Counted from the stretch's first letter, positions 8,189 through 18,144 are shown. The stretch: DNA of 64,000 nt from Marinobacterium alkalitolerans (GCF_017776525.1 NZ_JACVEW010000007.1:62001-126000); one strand, 5' to 3'. Notes: generated by a model from the sequence alone, not told the origin. Numbers and translations are program-made.

Positions 8189-11100
8189 TTGTCCGATTCG
8201 ACGTCCTCGACGCATAAGGCTACGCGCGAGTCAGCACGCTGGTTTGAAGCTACTTTCGAGCAGGCAGCCGTTGGCATGGCCCACTTTGACCTCAAGGGCA
8301 ATTGGCTGCATATCAACGAGCAGGTGTGCGCCATTCTCGGCTACAGCCATGATGAGCTGATCGACAAGAATCGTCAGGAAATTACACACCCGGATGATTT
8401 CGCGACCGAGCAGGCCTGCCTGAAGGATATTGTGGCCGGCAATGCGGACAGCTACACACTGGAAGTCCGTTATCTCCAGAAGTCCGGTAACACTGTTTGG
8501 GTCAACCTCAGTGTCAGTCTGGTCGCAGCGACGGACAAGGCACCTGCCTTTTTTGTAGCGGTAATGCAGGATATTCAGAGCCGCAAGGAATCTGAACGGG
8601 CACTGGTTGAGAGTGAGCAGCGCTGGCGTAACCTGCTGGAGAACCTGCCGGACATCGTTTACCAGTACTCGACCAAACGCGGCGTTCTCTACGTTGCACC
8701 CAAGGTCGAGTCGTTCTTCGGCATCCCGCCGCAGGAGCTGGACAGCCCGCCGGTGCTCTGGCCGGATGTGGTGCACCCGGACGACCGCCACCTGTTTGAT
8801 CAGGCGCTGGATGATCTCTGGAAAGGCACGCCATTCACCATCGAATACCGCGCCAGGGACAAGGACGGCAACTGGCACTGGCTGTGCAACCGCACCATCA
8901 GCCGCAGGGTGGACGCTGATGAAATCATCATTGAGGACCTATCGGTGGATATCACCGAGAGCAAGGCGCGCGAGGCGGCCCTGTCGGCCAATGAAGAAAA
9001 CTACCGCGAGCTGACCGGCAGCATTCCCGGCGCCATTTTCATCTACGAGCTGCATCCGGATGGCACCGACTCCATTCGAGACATGAGCGAAGGCTGCCTC
9101 GATATCTGGGAGATCAGTGCTGAAAAGGCAGTGGCCAATGTCTCACGCTTGTGGGAGATGATCGTGCCGGGGGACGCTGAAGGGCTGTTCAATTCAATCC
9201 AGAAGTCGGCTGAAGCCCTCTCATTCTGGTCACACGAGTGGCGCATACAAACCCCTTCCGGAAAACTGAAGTGGCTGTCCGGCACAGCCAAACCCATCCA
9301 GAAACCCAACGGTGACGTGATCTGGCACAGCGTCGTTATCGACGTGACGCAGGAGCGACTGACCAAAATTGCCCTGGACAGCTTTTTTGAGCAGAACATG
9401 AACCTTAATATCATCGTCAAAAGCGATGGCACCATCCTCAGGGTTAACAGTCAGTGGGAGAGTACTCTGGGGTACAGCCGAGGAGAACTCGAGGGGCATA
9501 ACTTTATTGAGTTCGTGCACCCGGACGACCGCGAGCAAACGGCCCGGGAGTCACGCAAAATTGTCCGATCCGGCCACAGCTCTGCCACCTTTGAAAACCG
9601 CTACCGGCACAAGAATGGCCACTACCGGCTGCTCGACTGGTCCTCCGTTATTTCCCAGCACGACGGCTTTATTTACGGCATCGCCAGGGATATTACCGAA
9701 CAGCGTGCCGCCGAGAAAAAACTGCTGCAGGCGTCAACCTACTTCAAAAGCACCGATGAGGGCATCATTCTCACGGATATGGATACTCATATCGTGGACG
9801 TTAATGACGCCTTCTGCCGTATCACCGGCTATGACAGAGATGAGGTGATCGGACGTACACCCGGCTTTTTACGCTCCGGCCGTCACCAGAAACAGTTTTA
9901 CGATGCCATGTGGCAATCAATCAACGAGACCGGCGGCTGGCGTGGCGAAATCTGGAACCGGCGCAAGAGCGGTGAAATCTTTCCGGAACTGATGACCATC
10001 AGCACGGTAAAAACTGACGACAGCAGAGCCAGTGGATACGTGGGCGCCTTTTCTGATATCACGGCCCTGAAAGCCCACCAGGATCGCCTGGACTATCTGG
10101 CACACCACGATGCGCTCACCGATATGCCCAACCGGCTGCTGTTCAACTCTCGGCTGGAGCAGGCGATCAAACGCGCCCTGCGTATGGGCAAGTCTCTGGC
10201 GGTCATGTTCATCGACATTGACCGTTTCAAGCATATCAATGAAAGCCTCGGTCATGCGGCCGGCGACCAGGTCCTGATTCAACTGGGCCAGCGCCTGCAG
10301 GCGCAACTGCGTGCCGACGACACCGTGGCCCGCATGAGCGGCGACGAGTTTGTCATCCTGCTGGAGGATATCGGCAAGCCGGAGAGTGCCGCTCAGGTCG
10401 CACGCAACCTGATGGACTGCTTTGACAAGCCCTTTTACATCAATGACATGGACATCACTGTCACCGCGAGCATGGGGCTCAGCCTCTGCCCTCAGGACAG
10501 CAAGGACCCTGCCATATTACTGGCCAACGCCGACGCCGCCATGTACAAGGCCAAGGAAGAGGGCCGCAACACCTTCCTGTTTTACTCATCCGAGCTGACC
10601 TCTCAGGCCTTTGAATATGTCCTGTTGAAAAGTGCGCTCAAGAAAGCGCTCGACAAGGAAGAGCTGTTTCTGGTGTATCAGCCCCAGATCTTGCTGGAAG
10701 ACGAAAGCCTGATCGGAATGGAGACACTGCTCCGATGGAAACACTCGGAACTGGGCATGGTTTCTCCGGCACGGTTTATCCCCATCGCCGAACAAAGTGG
10801 ACTGATTCGCCAGATCGGGCAGTGGGTGCTGGAAAAGGCCTGTGCACAGGGCCAGCTGTGGCTGGAGCAGGGCCTGCTGGTCGGGCGCATTGCGGTGAAT
10901 GTATCAGGCCCTCAATTTCACGCGGACAGCTTTGTCGAGGAGGTCAGGCTGGCACTGCACAGTTCGGGGCTTCCCGCCGCCCACCTTGAGCTGGAAGTCA
11001 CGGAGAGTTTCTTTGTACAGCAGACAGACACCATCATCGCCAAGCTGGAAACCCTGAGGAAAATGGGCATCAAGTTCTCCGTGGATGACTTTGGCACCGG

Positions 11101-11389
11101 CTATTCTTCGCTCAGTTACCTCAAGAAACTGCCCATCGACAAGCTCAAGATTGACCAGTCCTTCCTGCACGGCATCCCTGAAGATCGGGACAACGTGGCC
11201 ATCACCGAGTCTATTATCGCGCTCGGACAAGCCCTGAACCTGAGCGTGATTGCCGAAGGGGTTGAAACGCACGAGCAGGCGAGCTTCCTCAAGCAGTATG
11301 CGAAACTCGAAGCTCAGGGATACCTGTTCAGCAAGCCACTTGAAGTGGCCGACATTGAGCAGTTCATGCGTCAGGCATCAGACCGCTGA
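8189..11389 (+). CDS. Five-PAS GGDEF-EAL cyclic-di-GMP protein
   Basis: 1066 residues from a TTG at 8189, chosen because AAGGAG (8176-8181) precedes it by seven bases; the ATG at 8132 lacks a ribosome site. Five PAS/PAC units follow one another (roughly residues 20-135, 145-265, 270-390, 395-510 and 515-635), then GGDEF (about 640-800) and EAL (about 815-1060). No membrane helix is visible. The cyclase motif is RMSGDEF with an intact RADD I-site. The phosphodiesterase part reads ETL instead of EAL but keeps the glutamate, NVSGPQF, the LELEVTES glutamate, DDFGTG, KIDQSF and AEGVET. It is therefore probably an active phosphodiesterase with an uncertain cyclase. It converges on qhpG with only 15 bases between the stops. 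Confidence 0.92.
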   Translation: MSDSTSSTHKATRESARWFEATFEQAAVGMAHFDLKGNWLHINEQVCAILGYSHDELIDKNRQEITHPDDFATEQACLKDIVAGNADSYTLEVRYLQKSGNTVWVNLSVSLVAATDKAPAFFVAVMQDIQSRKESERALVESEQRWRNLLENLPDIVYQYSTKRGVLYVAPKVESFFGIPPQELDSPPVLWPDVVHPDDRHLFDQALDDLWKGTPFTIEYRARDKDGNWHWLCNRTISRRVDADEIIIEDLSVDITESKAREAALSANEENYRELTGSIPGAIFIYELHPDGTDSIRDMSEGCLDIWEISAEKAVANVSRLWEMIVPGDAEGLFNSIQKSAEALSFWSHEWRIQTPSGKLKWLSGTAKPIQKPNGDVIWHSVVIDVTQERLTKIALDSFFEQNMNLNIIVKSDGTILRVNSQWESTLGYSRGELEGHNFIEFVHPDDREQTARESRKIVRSGHSSATFENRYRHKNGHYRLLDWSSVISQHDGFIYGIARDITEQRAAEKKLLQASTYFKSTDEGIILTDMDTHIVDVNDAFCRITGYDRDEVIGRTPGFLRSGRHQKQFYDAMWQSINETGGWRGEIWNRRKSGEIFPELMTISTVKTDDSRASGYVGAFSDITALKAHQDRLDYLAHHDALTDMPNRLLFNSRLEQAIKRALRMGKSLAVMFIDIDRFKHINESLGHAAGDQVLIQLGQRLQAQLRADDTVARMSGDEFVILLEDIGKPESAAQVARNLMDCFDKPFYINDMDITVTASMGLSLCPQDSKDPAILLANADAAMYKAKEEGRNTFLFYSSELTSQAFEYVLLKSALKKALDKEELFLVYQPQILLEDESLIGMETLLRWKHSELGMVSPARFIPIAEQSGLIRQIGQWVLEKACAQGQLWLEQGLLVGRIAVNVSGPQFHADSFVEEVRLALHSSGLPAAHLELEVTESFFVQQTDTIIAKLETLRKMGIKFSVDDFGTGYSSLSYLKKLPIDKLKIDQSFLHGIPEDRDNVAITESIIALGQALNLSVIAEGVETHEQASFLKQYAKLEAQGYLFSKPLEVADIEQFMRQASDR

Positions 11390-11404
11390 AGCCTGACGCT
11401 CCTG

Positions 11405-12733
11405 TTACGGATACAACCAGCCCTGCTGCTGCATCCAGCCGGCCAGTAGACGCCCCTGCTCCCCTTCCAGATGATCCGACAGCACATCAGCGGGGCTGCG
11501 CTCGGGGGCCTGACGCACCGCGTCCAGCAACGGGGCCAGAGGCAGACCGTTCAGGTGCCAGATACCCAATGGCTGATCCGGCGTTACCACGACCTGCGCC
11601 TGCGTAATCAATCCATTTTCAACCACCGGCCGCATCGCCGTGACCACCTGTTCGGGGGAAACCGATTGATGCATGGGCTGACTATCGGGCCACTGGCAAC
11701 GGCCCTTCCAGAATGGACGCTCCGGCCACTGCTGCTCCTGCGCATAGAAGTCGCGCCCGATACGGGCAAAACGATAAAACAGCCCTTCTACCCGTGCTTC
11801 ATGGAACTGCTGAGCCAGTGCGGCCTTTTCGGGCTGTTGAATCAGGGTGTTGACCACCGCCGGTGCCTGGAGCGCAGAGGACAGTGCCTGAAAGATACCG
11901 TTCCCCGACAGGGGATCGACCGCCATGGCGGCATCGCCCACCCGAATCCAGTTGTCACCGGCACTGCGCTGGCACAGTACCGGACTGCTGGTACGGGCAT
12001 AAACCGACCCGGTGGGGCGGGCATCCCTGATAAAAGGCTGCGCCTGTTCAAGCTGCATCAGTTGCTGGTGGCACCACTCGCCCAACTGCTGTTTGGGCGG
12101 CAGCTGGGCACTGGCCACATCGACGGTGAGCTGCAGATAACGGCGACCGTCTGCCCGCATCGCCATCCAGGCCCAGCCATCGGCAAAGCTCTGTACGGCC
12201 GTTCGGGGGGCCGCTTCAGGCCCCTGCCAGTATTGCAGCAGGGAAACAGTGGCCGTACCCTTGACGCGGGGAACACCGGCCGCCGGCGCTGAGCGCCCCC
12301 GGGCCTCTACCAGAAAGGGAGCGGCTACCAGTTGCTCCCTCTCGTTTTCAGACGCCACCATGGCCCGAAAAATCCCCTCATGCTCATGGCAGCTGTGGAT
12401 ACGCCCTTCAATGACATTGACGCCCTGGTCGGCAATGTCTCTGAGCAGTGCGCGATCAAAGGGCTGGCGCGGTATGAGAAACTCCGTATTGGCGGCGCTG
12501 GTTTCACCGTTCCAGGTCACCTGGCGCGGCGTTTCGGTTGCCATTTCGGCCAGCGCCTGATGGAAACCCGCCGCACGCATGCCCTGAACGGCACGTTCGG
12601 ACGCCCCTTCAACGGCATCAAAGGGGCGTGGTTCACCTACGAGCGTGACGGCGTAGCCCATTCGCGCCAGCCCAATCGCTACCGCACCGCCGGCCGGCCC
12701 ACCCCCCAATACCAGAATATCCGCTTCATTCAT
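11405..12733 (-). CDS. qhpG: Flavin monooxygenase for tryptophylquinone biogenesis (QhpG)
   Basis: 442 residues. It opens with a Rossmann FAD site (GGGPAGGAVAIGLARMG) and carries the RVGDAAMAVDPLSGNG motif that holds the FAD ribityl/pyrophosphate in p-hydroxybenzoate-hydroxylase-type monooxygenases and tryptophan halogenase-like proteins. In Paracoccus denitrificans, QhpG hydroxylates the gamma-subunit tryptophan that becomes cysteine tryptophylquinone. It is the last gene of the qhp unit: its ATG overlaps the stop of qhpE by four bases (12730-12733), indicating translational coupling. Assignment rests on the fold together with its position in a complete qhp set. Confidence 0.9.
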   Translation of the reverse strand: MNEADILVLGGGPAGGAVAIGLARMGYAVTLVGEPRPFDAVEGASERAVQGMRAAGFHQALAEMATETPRQVTWNGETSAANTEFLIPRQPFDRALLRDIADQGVNVIEGRIHSCHEHEGIFRAMVASENEREQLVAAPFLVEARGRSAPAAGVPRVKGTATVSLLQYWQGPEAAPRTAVQSFADGWAWMAMRADGRRYLQLTVDVASAQLPPKQQLGEWCHQQLMQLEQAQPFIRDARPTGSVYARTSSPVLCQRSAGDNWIRVGDAAMAVDPLSGNGIFQALSSALQAPAVVNTLIQQPEKAALAQQFHEARVEGLFYRFARIGRDFYAQEQQWPERPFWKGRCQWPDSQPMHQSVSPEQVVTAMRPVVENGLITQAQVVVTPDQPLGIWHLNGLPLAPLLDAVRQAPERSPADVLSDHLEGEQGRLLAGWMQQQGWLYP

Positions 12734-13413
12734 GCTTCAGCTCCCCTGCGTTCCGGCCCCTGGTAACGGGACCGCTCAATCAGCCACTGCCGGGCAGCAC
12801 TCAAACCGGGCTGCTCCACGTCCATCCGGTAGCGCGCCAGATGCCCGCTCAGGTGGGCGCACCCCAGGCTGGCACCGGACAGGTTGCGTGTATTGTCCAG
12901 TGGCAGCACACAGGCACCAAAATCGGCATAGTCCGTATCCAGATGGGAAATCTCTTCACGGCCACAGCGCGCATCACCGGTCATCCGAAAGACACCCGGG
13001 TAGTGTGCCGGAAACACGGGCTCACCCCGGGCAGGGCTGGAGGCACAGATCAGCACCCCCTGTTTCAGTGCTCGCTCACAGGCTTGACGCAGCACCGCGC
13101 GGTCCTGCCGCAGCCCGAGGCTAAGATTGATCACCTGTGCACCCTCTTCCACCAGCCAGTCGATCGCCGCCGCCACCTGTACTGCGGTGGTGGTCAGTCG
13201 CTGCTGAAACACCTGAGCCGATAGCACCTCGGCCTGCGGTGCCAGCGCCTGAATCACCTCGATCGTGCGTGTACCATGTCCCAGCTGATCCGGCTCGGCC
13301 GGCGCCAGCCACAGCTGCTGATCCGCCAGCACAAAGGCCGCACTGGCACTGATCGCCTGCTGCTCGGAGCAGCCGGAGTCCACAACGCCTACACGTATGG
13401 CTTCAGACGACAT
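12730..13413 (-). CDS. qhpE: Subtilisin-like protease cleaving the QhpC leader (QhpE)
   Basis: 227 residues, short for a subtilase and without signal peptide, so cytoplasmic. The catalytic triad is visible: D12 in VGVVDSG, H46 in GHGTRT, and S182 in GASLGCAHLSG (canonical GTSxAxPHVxG). The substrate loop is reduced compared with secreted subtilisins. In Paracoccus QhpE removes the 28-residue leader of the gamma subunit after radical-SAM crosslinking. Its start overlaps the end of qhpF by 11 bases and its stop overlaps qhpG by four, so the three are one translational block. Confidence 0.92.
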   Translation of the reverse strand: MSSEAIRVGVVDSGCSEQQAISASAAFVLADQQLWLAPAEPDQLGHGTRTIEVIQALAPQAEVLSAQVFQQRLTTTAVQVAAAIDWLVEEGAQVINLSLGLRQDRAVLRQACERALKQGVLICASSPARGEPVFPAHYPGVFRMTGDARCGREEISHLDTDYADFGACVLPLDNTRNLSGASLGCAHLSGHLARYRMDVEQPGLSAARQWLIERSRYQGPERRGAEA

Positions 13414-15130
13414 CCACGGCCTCCTCGATCTCGCTCAGGTGGCCGTTTTGCAGCAGCAAGCGGCGGTCTGCTCCCGCCAGGGTTGACGGCCGATGGCTTA
13501 TCAGGATGCGGGTACGATCCGAGAACAGCCGGTCGACGGCTGCAATGACCTGCTGTTCAGTGGCTTCATCCACCGCCGAGGTCGCCTCATCCAGTACCAG
13601 CACAGCCGGTTGCTGCAACAGTGCACGCGCAATGGCGATACGCTGCTTCTGACCACCGGACAGCTGCTGCCCGCGTTCGCCCAGCGGCGTATCCATCCCC
13701 TCCGGCAGGCGCTCAATCAGGTCATCCAGCTGTGCATCCTGCGCGGCCTGAAGCACCGCCTTATCGTCGGCGTCGGGACAGGCGTAACGCAGATTGTCCG
13801 CCAGCGAGCCCCGGAACAGGGTGATCTCCTGAGACACCACCGCCACGCTGCGGCGCAGGTCACTCAGGCTCAACTCACGTATATCCACCCCGTCCAGCAG
13901 AATATGCCCCTCAGCGGGGTCATAGTGACGCTGCAGCAAATCAATCAGCGTGGACTTGCCGGCACCAGAGGCACCGGCCAGTGCAATTTTTTCCCCGGCC
14001 GGAAACGCAACGCTGACGGCATTCAATACCGGCGGGCGCCCCTCATAGGCGAAACTCACTTCATTCAACTGCAGCTGGCCACGCAAGGGCTCAGGCAGCG
14101 GTTTGGGGCGGGTGGGAGATGAGATCTCGACATCGGTCAGGCGCAATTCACTGACACGATTCAGACTGACGCTCATCCGCTGTATCGCCACATACAGCCC
14201 AAGCAGGCTGTTGACAGGGCCGGTTGCCATGCCCAGATACGTCGAAAAGGCGATCAGCGAGCCCAGCTGCCACTGGCCCTGAATCACCCACCAACCACCG
14301 ATCAGAAACGCAGAGGCGCGGGTGATAGAGGTCAGCGTACCGGGAATCGCATGGGTAAAGAACTCGGTCACCTGCAGCTGCAGCAGCTTGTTCAGGTAGT
14401 TGTCATTCAGCCCGCCCAGACGGGTCCGCTCGCGGTTTTCCTGCCCGGTGGACTGAATGAATTTCATCGCCGGCAGGGTTTCCACCAGAAAGCTGGACAG
14501 GTCTGCCGAGCGCTCACGCATCTCACGAGTACGCACTTCGACCTTGCGGCGCATCCAGCGCAGCCACACGATCTCCAGCGGGATCAACACCAGTACCAGC
14601 AGCGACAGCTTCCAGGACAGCGTCACCAGCAGCACCAGCGCACCGACAAGGCCGATAATGCTGCTGACGGCGGAAAACAGGCTGTCGACCGCAAAACGCT
14701 GGATTTCAGCCACATCCCCATCGATACGAGACAACAGATCACCGATCCGTCGCTGGCCGAAAAAGGCCGGCGAGAGCCGCTGCAGGTGGGCATACAGATC
14801 CGTGCGCAATGCAAACAGAATCCGGCCCGACAGGCGCGTGTGCAGATAGCGGTTAACCCCTGACAACGCAGTGCCGAGAATGCCGACCAGAATCATGGTC
14901 AGGGCCATCTGGATCAGCATGCCGTAGTCCTTGGCGATCAGGCCTTCATCGATCAGCAGCTTGGTCAGCCAGGGCTGCAGCAGAACCAGTGCCGAACCCA
15001 GAAAGGACAGCGCCAACAGGCCTGCAATGGCCCTGCGCTGGGGTTTCACGAAGCTGTACAGCCAGCGGAATCCCTGCTCCAGTCGTGTTCGATCTGGCGC
15101 ATGGATCGCGCGTACCAGCCAGTTGAGCAT
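13403..15130 (-). CDS. qhpF: ABC half-transporter of the qhp cluster (QhpF)
   Basis: 575 residues: six membrane helices (about residues 30-320), then an ATPase domain with Walker A GASGAGKST, signature LSGGQKQR and Walker B VLVLDEATS. This is a homodimeric exporter of the MsbA/LapB-like type. In characterised qhp systems it is needed for biogenesis and is thought to export the processed gamma subunit to the periplasm, where the enzyme assembles. No N-terminal C39 peptidase domain is present; leader removal is done by QhpE instead. It starts 128 bases after qhpB, across a strong terminator-like hairpin, so it may have its own promoter. Confidence 0.9.
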   Translation of the reverse strand: MLNWLVRAIHAPDRTRLEQGFRWLYSFVKPQRRAIAGLLALSFLGSALVLLQPWLTKLLIDEGLIAKDYGMLIQMALTMILVGILGTALSGVNRYLHTRLSGRILFALRTDLYAHLQRLSPAFFGQRRIGDLLSRIDGDVAEIQRFAVDSLFSAVSSIIGLVGALVLLVTLSWKLSLLVLVLIPLEIVWLRWMRRKVEVRTREMRERSADLSSFLVETLPAMKFIQSTGQENRERTRLGGLNDNYLNKLLQLQVTEFFTHAIPGTLTSITRASAFLIGGWWVIQGQWQLGSLIAFSTYLGMATGPVNSLLGLYVAIQRMSVSLNRVSELRLTDVEISSPTRPKPLPEPLRGQLQLNEVSFAYEGRPPVLNAVSVAFPAGEKIALAGASGAGKSTLIDLLQRHYDPAEGHILLDGVDIRELSLSDLRRSVAVVSQEITLFRGSLADNLRYACPDADDKAVLQAAQDAQLDDLIERLPEGMDTPLGERGQQLSGGQKQRIAIARALLQQPAVLVLDEATSAVDEATEQQVIAAVDRLFSDRTRILISHRPSTLAGADRRLLLQNGHLSEIEEAVDVV

Positions 15131-15151
15131 AGGGTTGTCCTTTGTCAGTCA

Positions 15152-15171
15152 TCAGACGTTACTACGTCTGA
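15152..15171. repeat. Perfect 8-bp inverted repeat upstream of qhpF
   Basis: TCAGACGT (15152-15159) and ACGTCTGA (15164-15171) flank a TACT spacer, 21 bases before the qhpF start codon. It could be a regulator site or an mRNA hairpin controlling qhpFEG translation. It lies between the internal terminator and qhpF. Confidence 0.5.
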
Positions 15172-15194
15172 CAAATAAGGGGCCGTTTGCCGGA

Positions 15195-15232
15195 ACAAAA
15201 ACGGGAGGGCCGTTGCCGGCGCCTCCCGTTGA
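15195..15232 (-). terminator. Terminator-like hairpin between qhpB and qhpF
   Basis: Read on the minus strand, AACGGGAGG (15230-15222) pairs with CCTCCCGTT (15208-15200) and runs into TTTTTG. Stem, loop and U-tract all fit an intrinsic terminator 28 bases after the qhpB stop. It would attenuate maturation genes relative to structural genes, or require a separate qhpFEG promoter. Confidence 0.8.
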
Positions 15233-15258
15233 CTATACCTGATTCACGCGGTCACACA

Positions 15259-16377
15259 TCAGTCCCTGATGGTGGCCACACGCAGGTCAGATGTGGTCAT
15301 GTCGCCGGTGAGCTGGATTGAACCGATCTTATCCAGCGTCTCGGAGTCATGAATCGAAATGTCGCTACTGGTACCGCCCACGTAGATGGTTTCACCATCG
15401 CCTGAGATGTTCAGGTTGTAGTAGGTATGCGGCATTTCGTGTACTGCCAGCGTCTCATTGGTGCTGATATCGTGCTTGGACAGCGTGTTGAAGCTGCCAT
15501 ACAGGATATTGGGGTCACGCGGGTCGGTGATGAAGTTGAAGATGATGAACTGGAACGGGATCGTTTCCATGCGCTCGGCTTTACCGGTCGCCAGATCCAC
15601 ACGGCTCATGCCCCACCACCATTCAGCGGTTTCAAAGTTCCACTCTTCGGAGTCAAACTTGGCCGTTACGTACGGCATGATGTATTCGTTCGCCTGCTCA
15701 CCCTGAGAGTGCATGGCGAAGGCATCAGGCGGCAGCCACAGCGGACCGCGTTCCCAATTGGCCAGCTTGGTCACGACGCGTGTTTCACCCGTATCCGGGT
15801 TGATCGCTTTCACGTCAGCCCCGCCCAGAATCACCTCACCGGTTTCGGTTGCAGCAATTTTGGTGATGCGACGATCCACCGGGAAGGTCCGAACCGGCTC
15901 GGCATTCAGGCCATCTTCGATGTTGAACACCGCCAGACGCGGCTCCAGAATTTCAAAGCGATCCAGATGCTTCTTGATCGGGTTCTGAACCGTGTACAGC
16001 TCCTTGCCATCAGCGCTGACCGCCACGGACTGGAAGGACTTCACCTGTACCGTCGGGGTGGACTGAACGGCGCTGAAGGTCATTTCGCAGGTGCGAATAT
16101 CGAAGCCGTAAACGTCTTCCCAGTTGTTCCCCAGTACGTAGGCATGCGTTCCGTCACGTGATACCGCCATGGCACCCGAGCCAAAGGGACCCGGGATATC
16201 ACAGGTGCGCGCGATCTCGTTGGTGCTCATGTCGATCACGTGCAGCTGGTTCGGGCGGGTTACCGTCAACAGGTATTCCTGGTCAGCCATCGCGGTCGAT
16301 GCGACAGCCGACAGGCCGGCGCCCAGCGCCAGAGAGCCGATCAGACCGGCTGATTTAAACATGTTCGTCAGTTTCAT
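15259..16377 (-). CDS. qhpB: Quinohemoprotein amine dehydrogenase beta subunit
   Basis: 372 residues from the ATG at 16377, preceded by AGGAG at eight bases; upstream extension is unsupported. A signal peptide (basic MKLTNMFK, hydrophobic core, cleavage after STAMA) sends it to the periplasm. The mature part is a run of repeated blades with VIDMSTNEIARTCDIPG, GDGETIYVGGTSSDISI and similar strands, matching the seven-bladed propeller of the QHNDH beta subunit, which forms part of the active-site cavity around the quinone on the gamma subunit. It lies 13 bases after qhpC. Confidence 0.93.
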   Translation of the reverse strand: MKLTNMFKSAGLIGSLALGAGLSAVASTAMADQEYLLTVTRPNQLHVIDMSTNEIARTCDIPGPFGSGAMAVSRDGTHAYVLGNNWEDVYGFDIRTCEMTFSAVQSTPTVQVKSFQSVAVSADGKELYTVQNPIKKHLDRFEILEPRLAVFNIEDGLNAEPVRTFPVDRRITKIAATETGEVILGGADVKAINPDTGETRVVTKLANWERGPLWLPPDAFAMHSQGEQANEYIMPYVTAKFDSEEWNFETAEWWWGMSRVDLATGKAERMETIPFQFIIFNFITDPRDPNILYGSFNTLSKHDISTNETLAVHEMPHTYYNLNISGDGETIYVGGTSSDISIHDSETLDKIGSIQLTGDMTTSDLRVATIRD

Positions 16378-16390
16378 CTGCCAGCTCCTG

Positions 16391-16714
16391 TTACTGCTCA
16401 TCCTCGAAAATACCATCCAGCTTGCGCCAGTCCTTGTCAGCCTTGGCCACACCGTCAGCCCAGTCCGGGTAGGTGTTCATGGTGTCCGGCACCTGTGCCG
16501 GCCACCAGCAGGCATCAGCACAGCCGTACAGGTCAGATTCCATCGGCTGGCACAGTGAGCCCAGACCACCAAAGGGGTCCAGCTCCCAACCCGGGTCGGT
16601 GGTAGCGGTACAGCCCACAACGGTCTGCATGGCCACCACGTCTTCCACTTCCTCAGGGCTGATCGCCTTGTTGATCAGCTGAGCTTTCTTGTTCAGAGAC
16701 TTGAGATGTTTCAT
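16391..16714 (-). CDS. qhpC: QHNDH gamma subunit precursor carrying the CTQ cofactor
   Basis: 107 residues: a 28-residue leader, then a mature part starting near Met29. All crosslinking residues known from Pseudomonas putida and Paracoccus can be placed with exact spacing: Cys35-Glu44, Cys55-Asp61 and Cys69-Asp77 for the three thioethers, and Cys65-Trp71 for cysteine tryptophylquinone. There is no Sec signal; the leader is the recognition element for the radical-SAM enzyme and is removed by QhpE, with export thought to occur through QhpF. The end of qhpD overlaps its start by four bases (16711-16714). Confidence 0.97.
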   Translation of the reverse strand: MKHLKSLNKKAQLINKAISPEEVEDVVAMQTVVGCTATTDPGWELDPFGGLGSLCQPMESDLYGCADACWWPAQVPDTMNTYPDWADGVAKADKDWRKLDGIFEDEQ

Positions 16715-18144
16715 TTAGCACTCCTCCTCGGAGAGACATGTGCTTCGAAGAACCCGGGGTTCTCGAGCATGATCCGCGAATACACTTCCACACCAAAATC
16801 GACCCAGTCTCGCATCAGGTCACAGTAGTGGTAGGAAGGATGCGTCGGATCTCCATATTTGGCGTAACTTTCGTGGTAACAACCACCCGAACAGAGGTTT
16901 CGAATGCGGCAGGTTTCACAACCGGTTTCACTGCGATCCAGGCGCTTTTCAACAAACTGCCCCAGACTTGCCTTGTCGATACCGGAGTCCACATCCCCGA
17001 AGGTGGGCATGTCGGAGCCGGTGAAACGGTGACACAGGTTCAGGCCACCATCCTTGTCGACCGCCAGCAGACCGATACCGGCACCGCAGGGCACCAGTTT
17101 CTTGTTGCCCTCGTACATGTCGGTGATCAGCTGGTGCATGTTGCCGTAGCCGAAGTTCTCGTTGCGCAGCGCTGCTTCCAGATAGCGTTTGCCCAGGCGC
17201 TTCATGCCGGCAAACACCTCAACCAGCTCTTCCCCGGTCAGGTTGAACTCGGCAATATCGCCAGAGGTCACCGGGCCAAAGCCCACTTCAAAGAAGCCCA
17301 GCTCATTGCTGAGATGGTCGTAAATGCGCTCCACATCCGTGATACCGCGCGTCAGCGTCACCCGGCAGCCCACCGGACGTGCCGTATAGCGCGCCAGCAG
17401 CATCTCCACCTTGCGCCGCACCACGTCATAGGTGCCCTGCCCGCCCACGGTGATCCGGTTCTTGTCGTGCATCGCCTTGGGACCGTCCATGGAGATGGTC
17501 AGACCGAAACGGTGCTCGTTGAACCAGTCCACCAGCTCTTCGTTCAGGAGCGTGGCGTTGGTGGTCATGGTGAAATCGACCGTGGCATCCAGCTCGGCAA
17601 AGCGCTTCTCGCAATAGGCCACCACATCACGAATGAGAGGCATATTGGAAAGGGGCTCACCGCCGAAAAACACCACGTTGTACGCGGGCTGGTTCGGCGA
17701 CTCCCTCAGCAGCATCTCCACCGACTTGATCGCCGTTTCATAGGCCATCTTCTCGCCCTGAGACGGTGTCGTCAGGTCTTCCTTGTAGCAGTAGGTGCAG
17801 CTGAGGTTACAGCCGGTGTTGACGTTCAACACGACGGTGGTCAGCGGGAACTTCTCCACCTTCTGCGGCTCCGGATTGATGCGGGCAACCGCACCCGGCT
17901 CGGAGATCACTTCCAGTGAGCGCAACTCCTCCAGTACTTCGGAGACCGCTTCCTGCGAATAGCGCGCATGCAGTTCCGCCAACTGCTCGTGAGAGACCTG
18001 TTCATGGCGGTCAAACAGCTGCAGCAATTCACGCCCGAGGTCATCAAGCTCGAAAATACTGCTGCTGGGAATGTGAAACAGCATCTGCCGGGCATCGACA
18101 TCAACCCTGTGCAGATTCGGTTTCACCAGCGTCATGGCGCCCAT
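16711..18144 (-). CDS. qhpD: Radical SAM thioether-forming maturase (QhpD)
   Basis: 477 residues. Residues 1-90 form a small N-terminal domain with a winged-helix look, probably contacting the leader peptide. The radical-SAM cluster motif is C112, C116, C119 (CNLSCTYC), followed by the glycine-rich FFGGEPL. The C-terminal third is a SPASM region with clustered cysteines ([17 protein letters not shown] and a late YHYC). QhpD forms the Cys-to-Asp/Glu methylene thioethers in the gamma subunit. The ATG has AGAGGTG six bases upstream. It sits 55 bases after qhpA and overlaps qhpC by four bases, so enzyme and substrate are translationally coupled. Confidence 0.97.
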   Translation of the reverse strand: MGAMTLVKPNLHRVDVDARQMLFHIPSSSIFELDDLGRELLQLFDRHEQVSHEQLAELHARYSQEAVSEVLEELRSLEVISEPGAVARINPEPQKVEKFPLTTVVLNVNTGCNLSCTYCYKEDLTTPSQGEKMAYETAIKSVEMLLRESPNQPAYNVVFFGGEPLSNMPLIRDVVAYCEKRFAELDATVDFTMTTNATLLNEELVDWFNEHRFGLTISMDGPKAMHDKNRITVGGQGTYDVVRRKVEMLLARYTARPVGCRVTLTRGITDVERIYDHLSNELGFFEVGFGPVTSGDIAEFNLTGEELVEVFAGMKRLGKRYLEAALRNENFGYGNMHQLITDMYEGNKKLVPCGAGIGLLAVDKDGGLNLCHRFTGSDMPTFGDVDSGIDKASLGQFVEKRLDRSETGCETCRIRNLCSGGCYHESYAKYGDPTHPSYHYCDLMRDWVDFGVEVYSRIMLENPGFFEAHVSPRRSAK

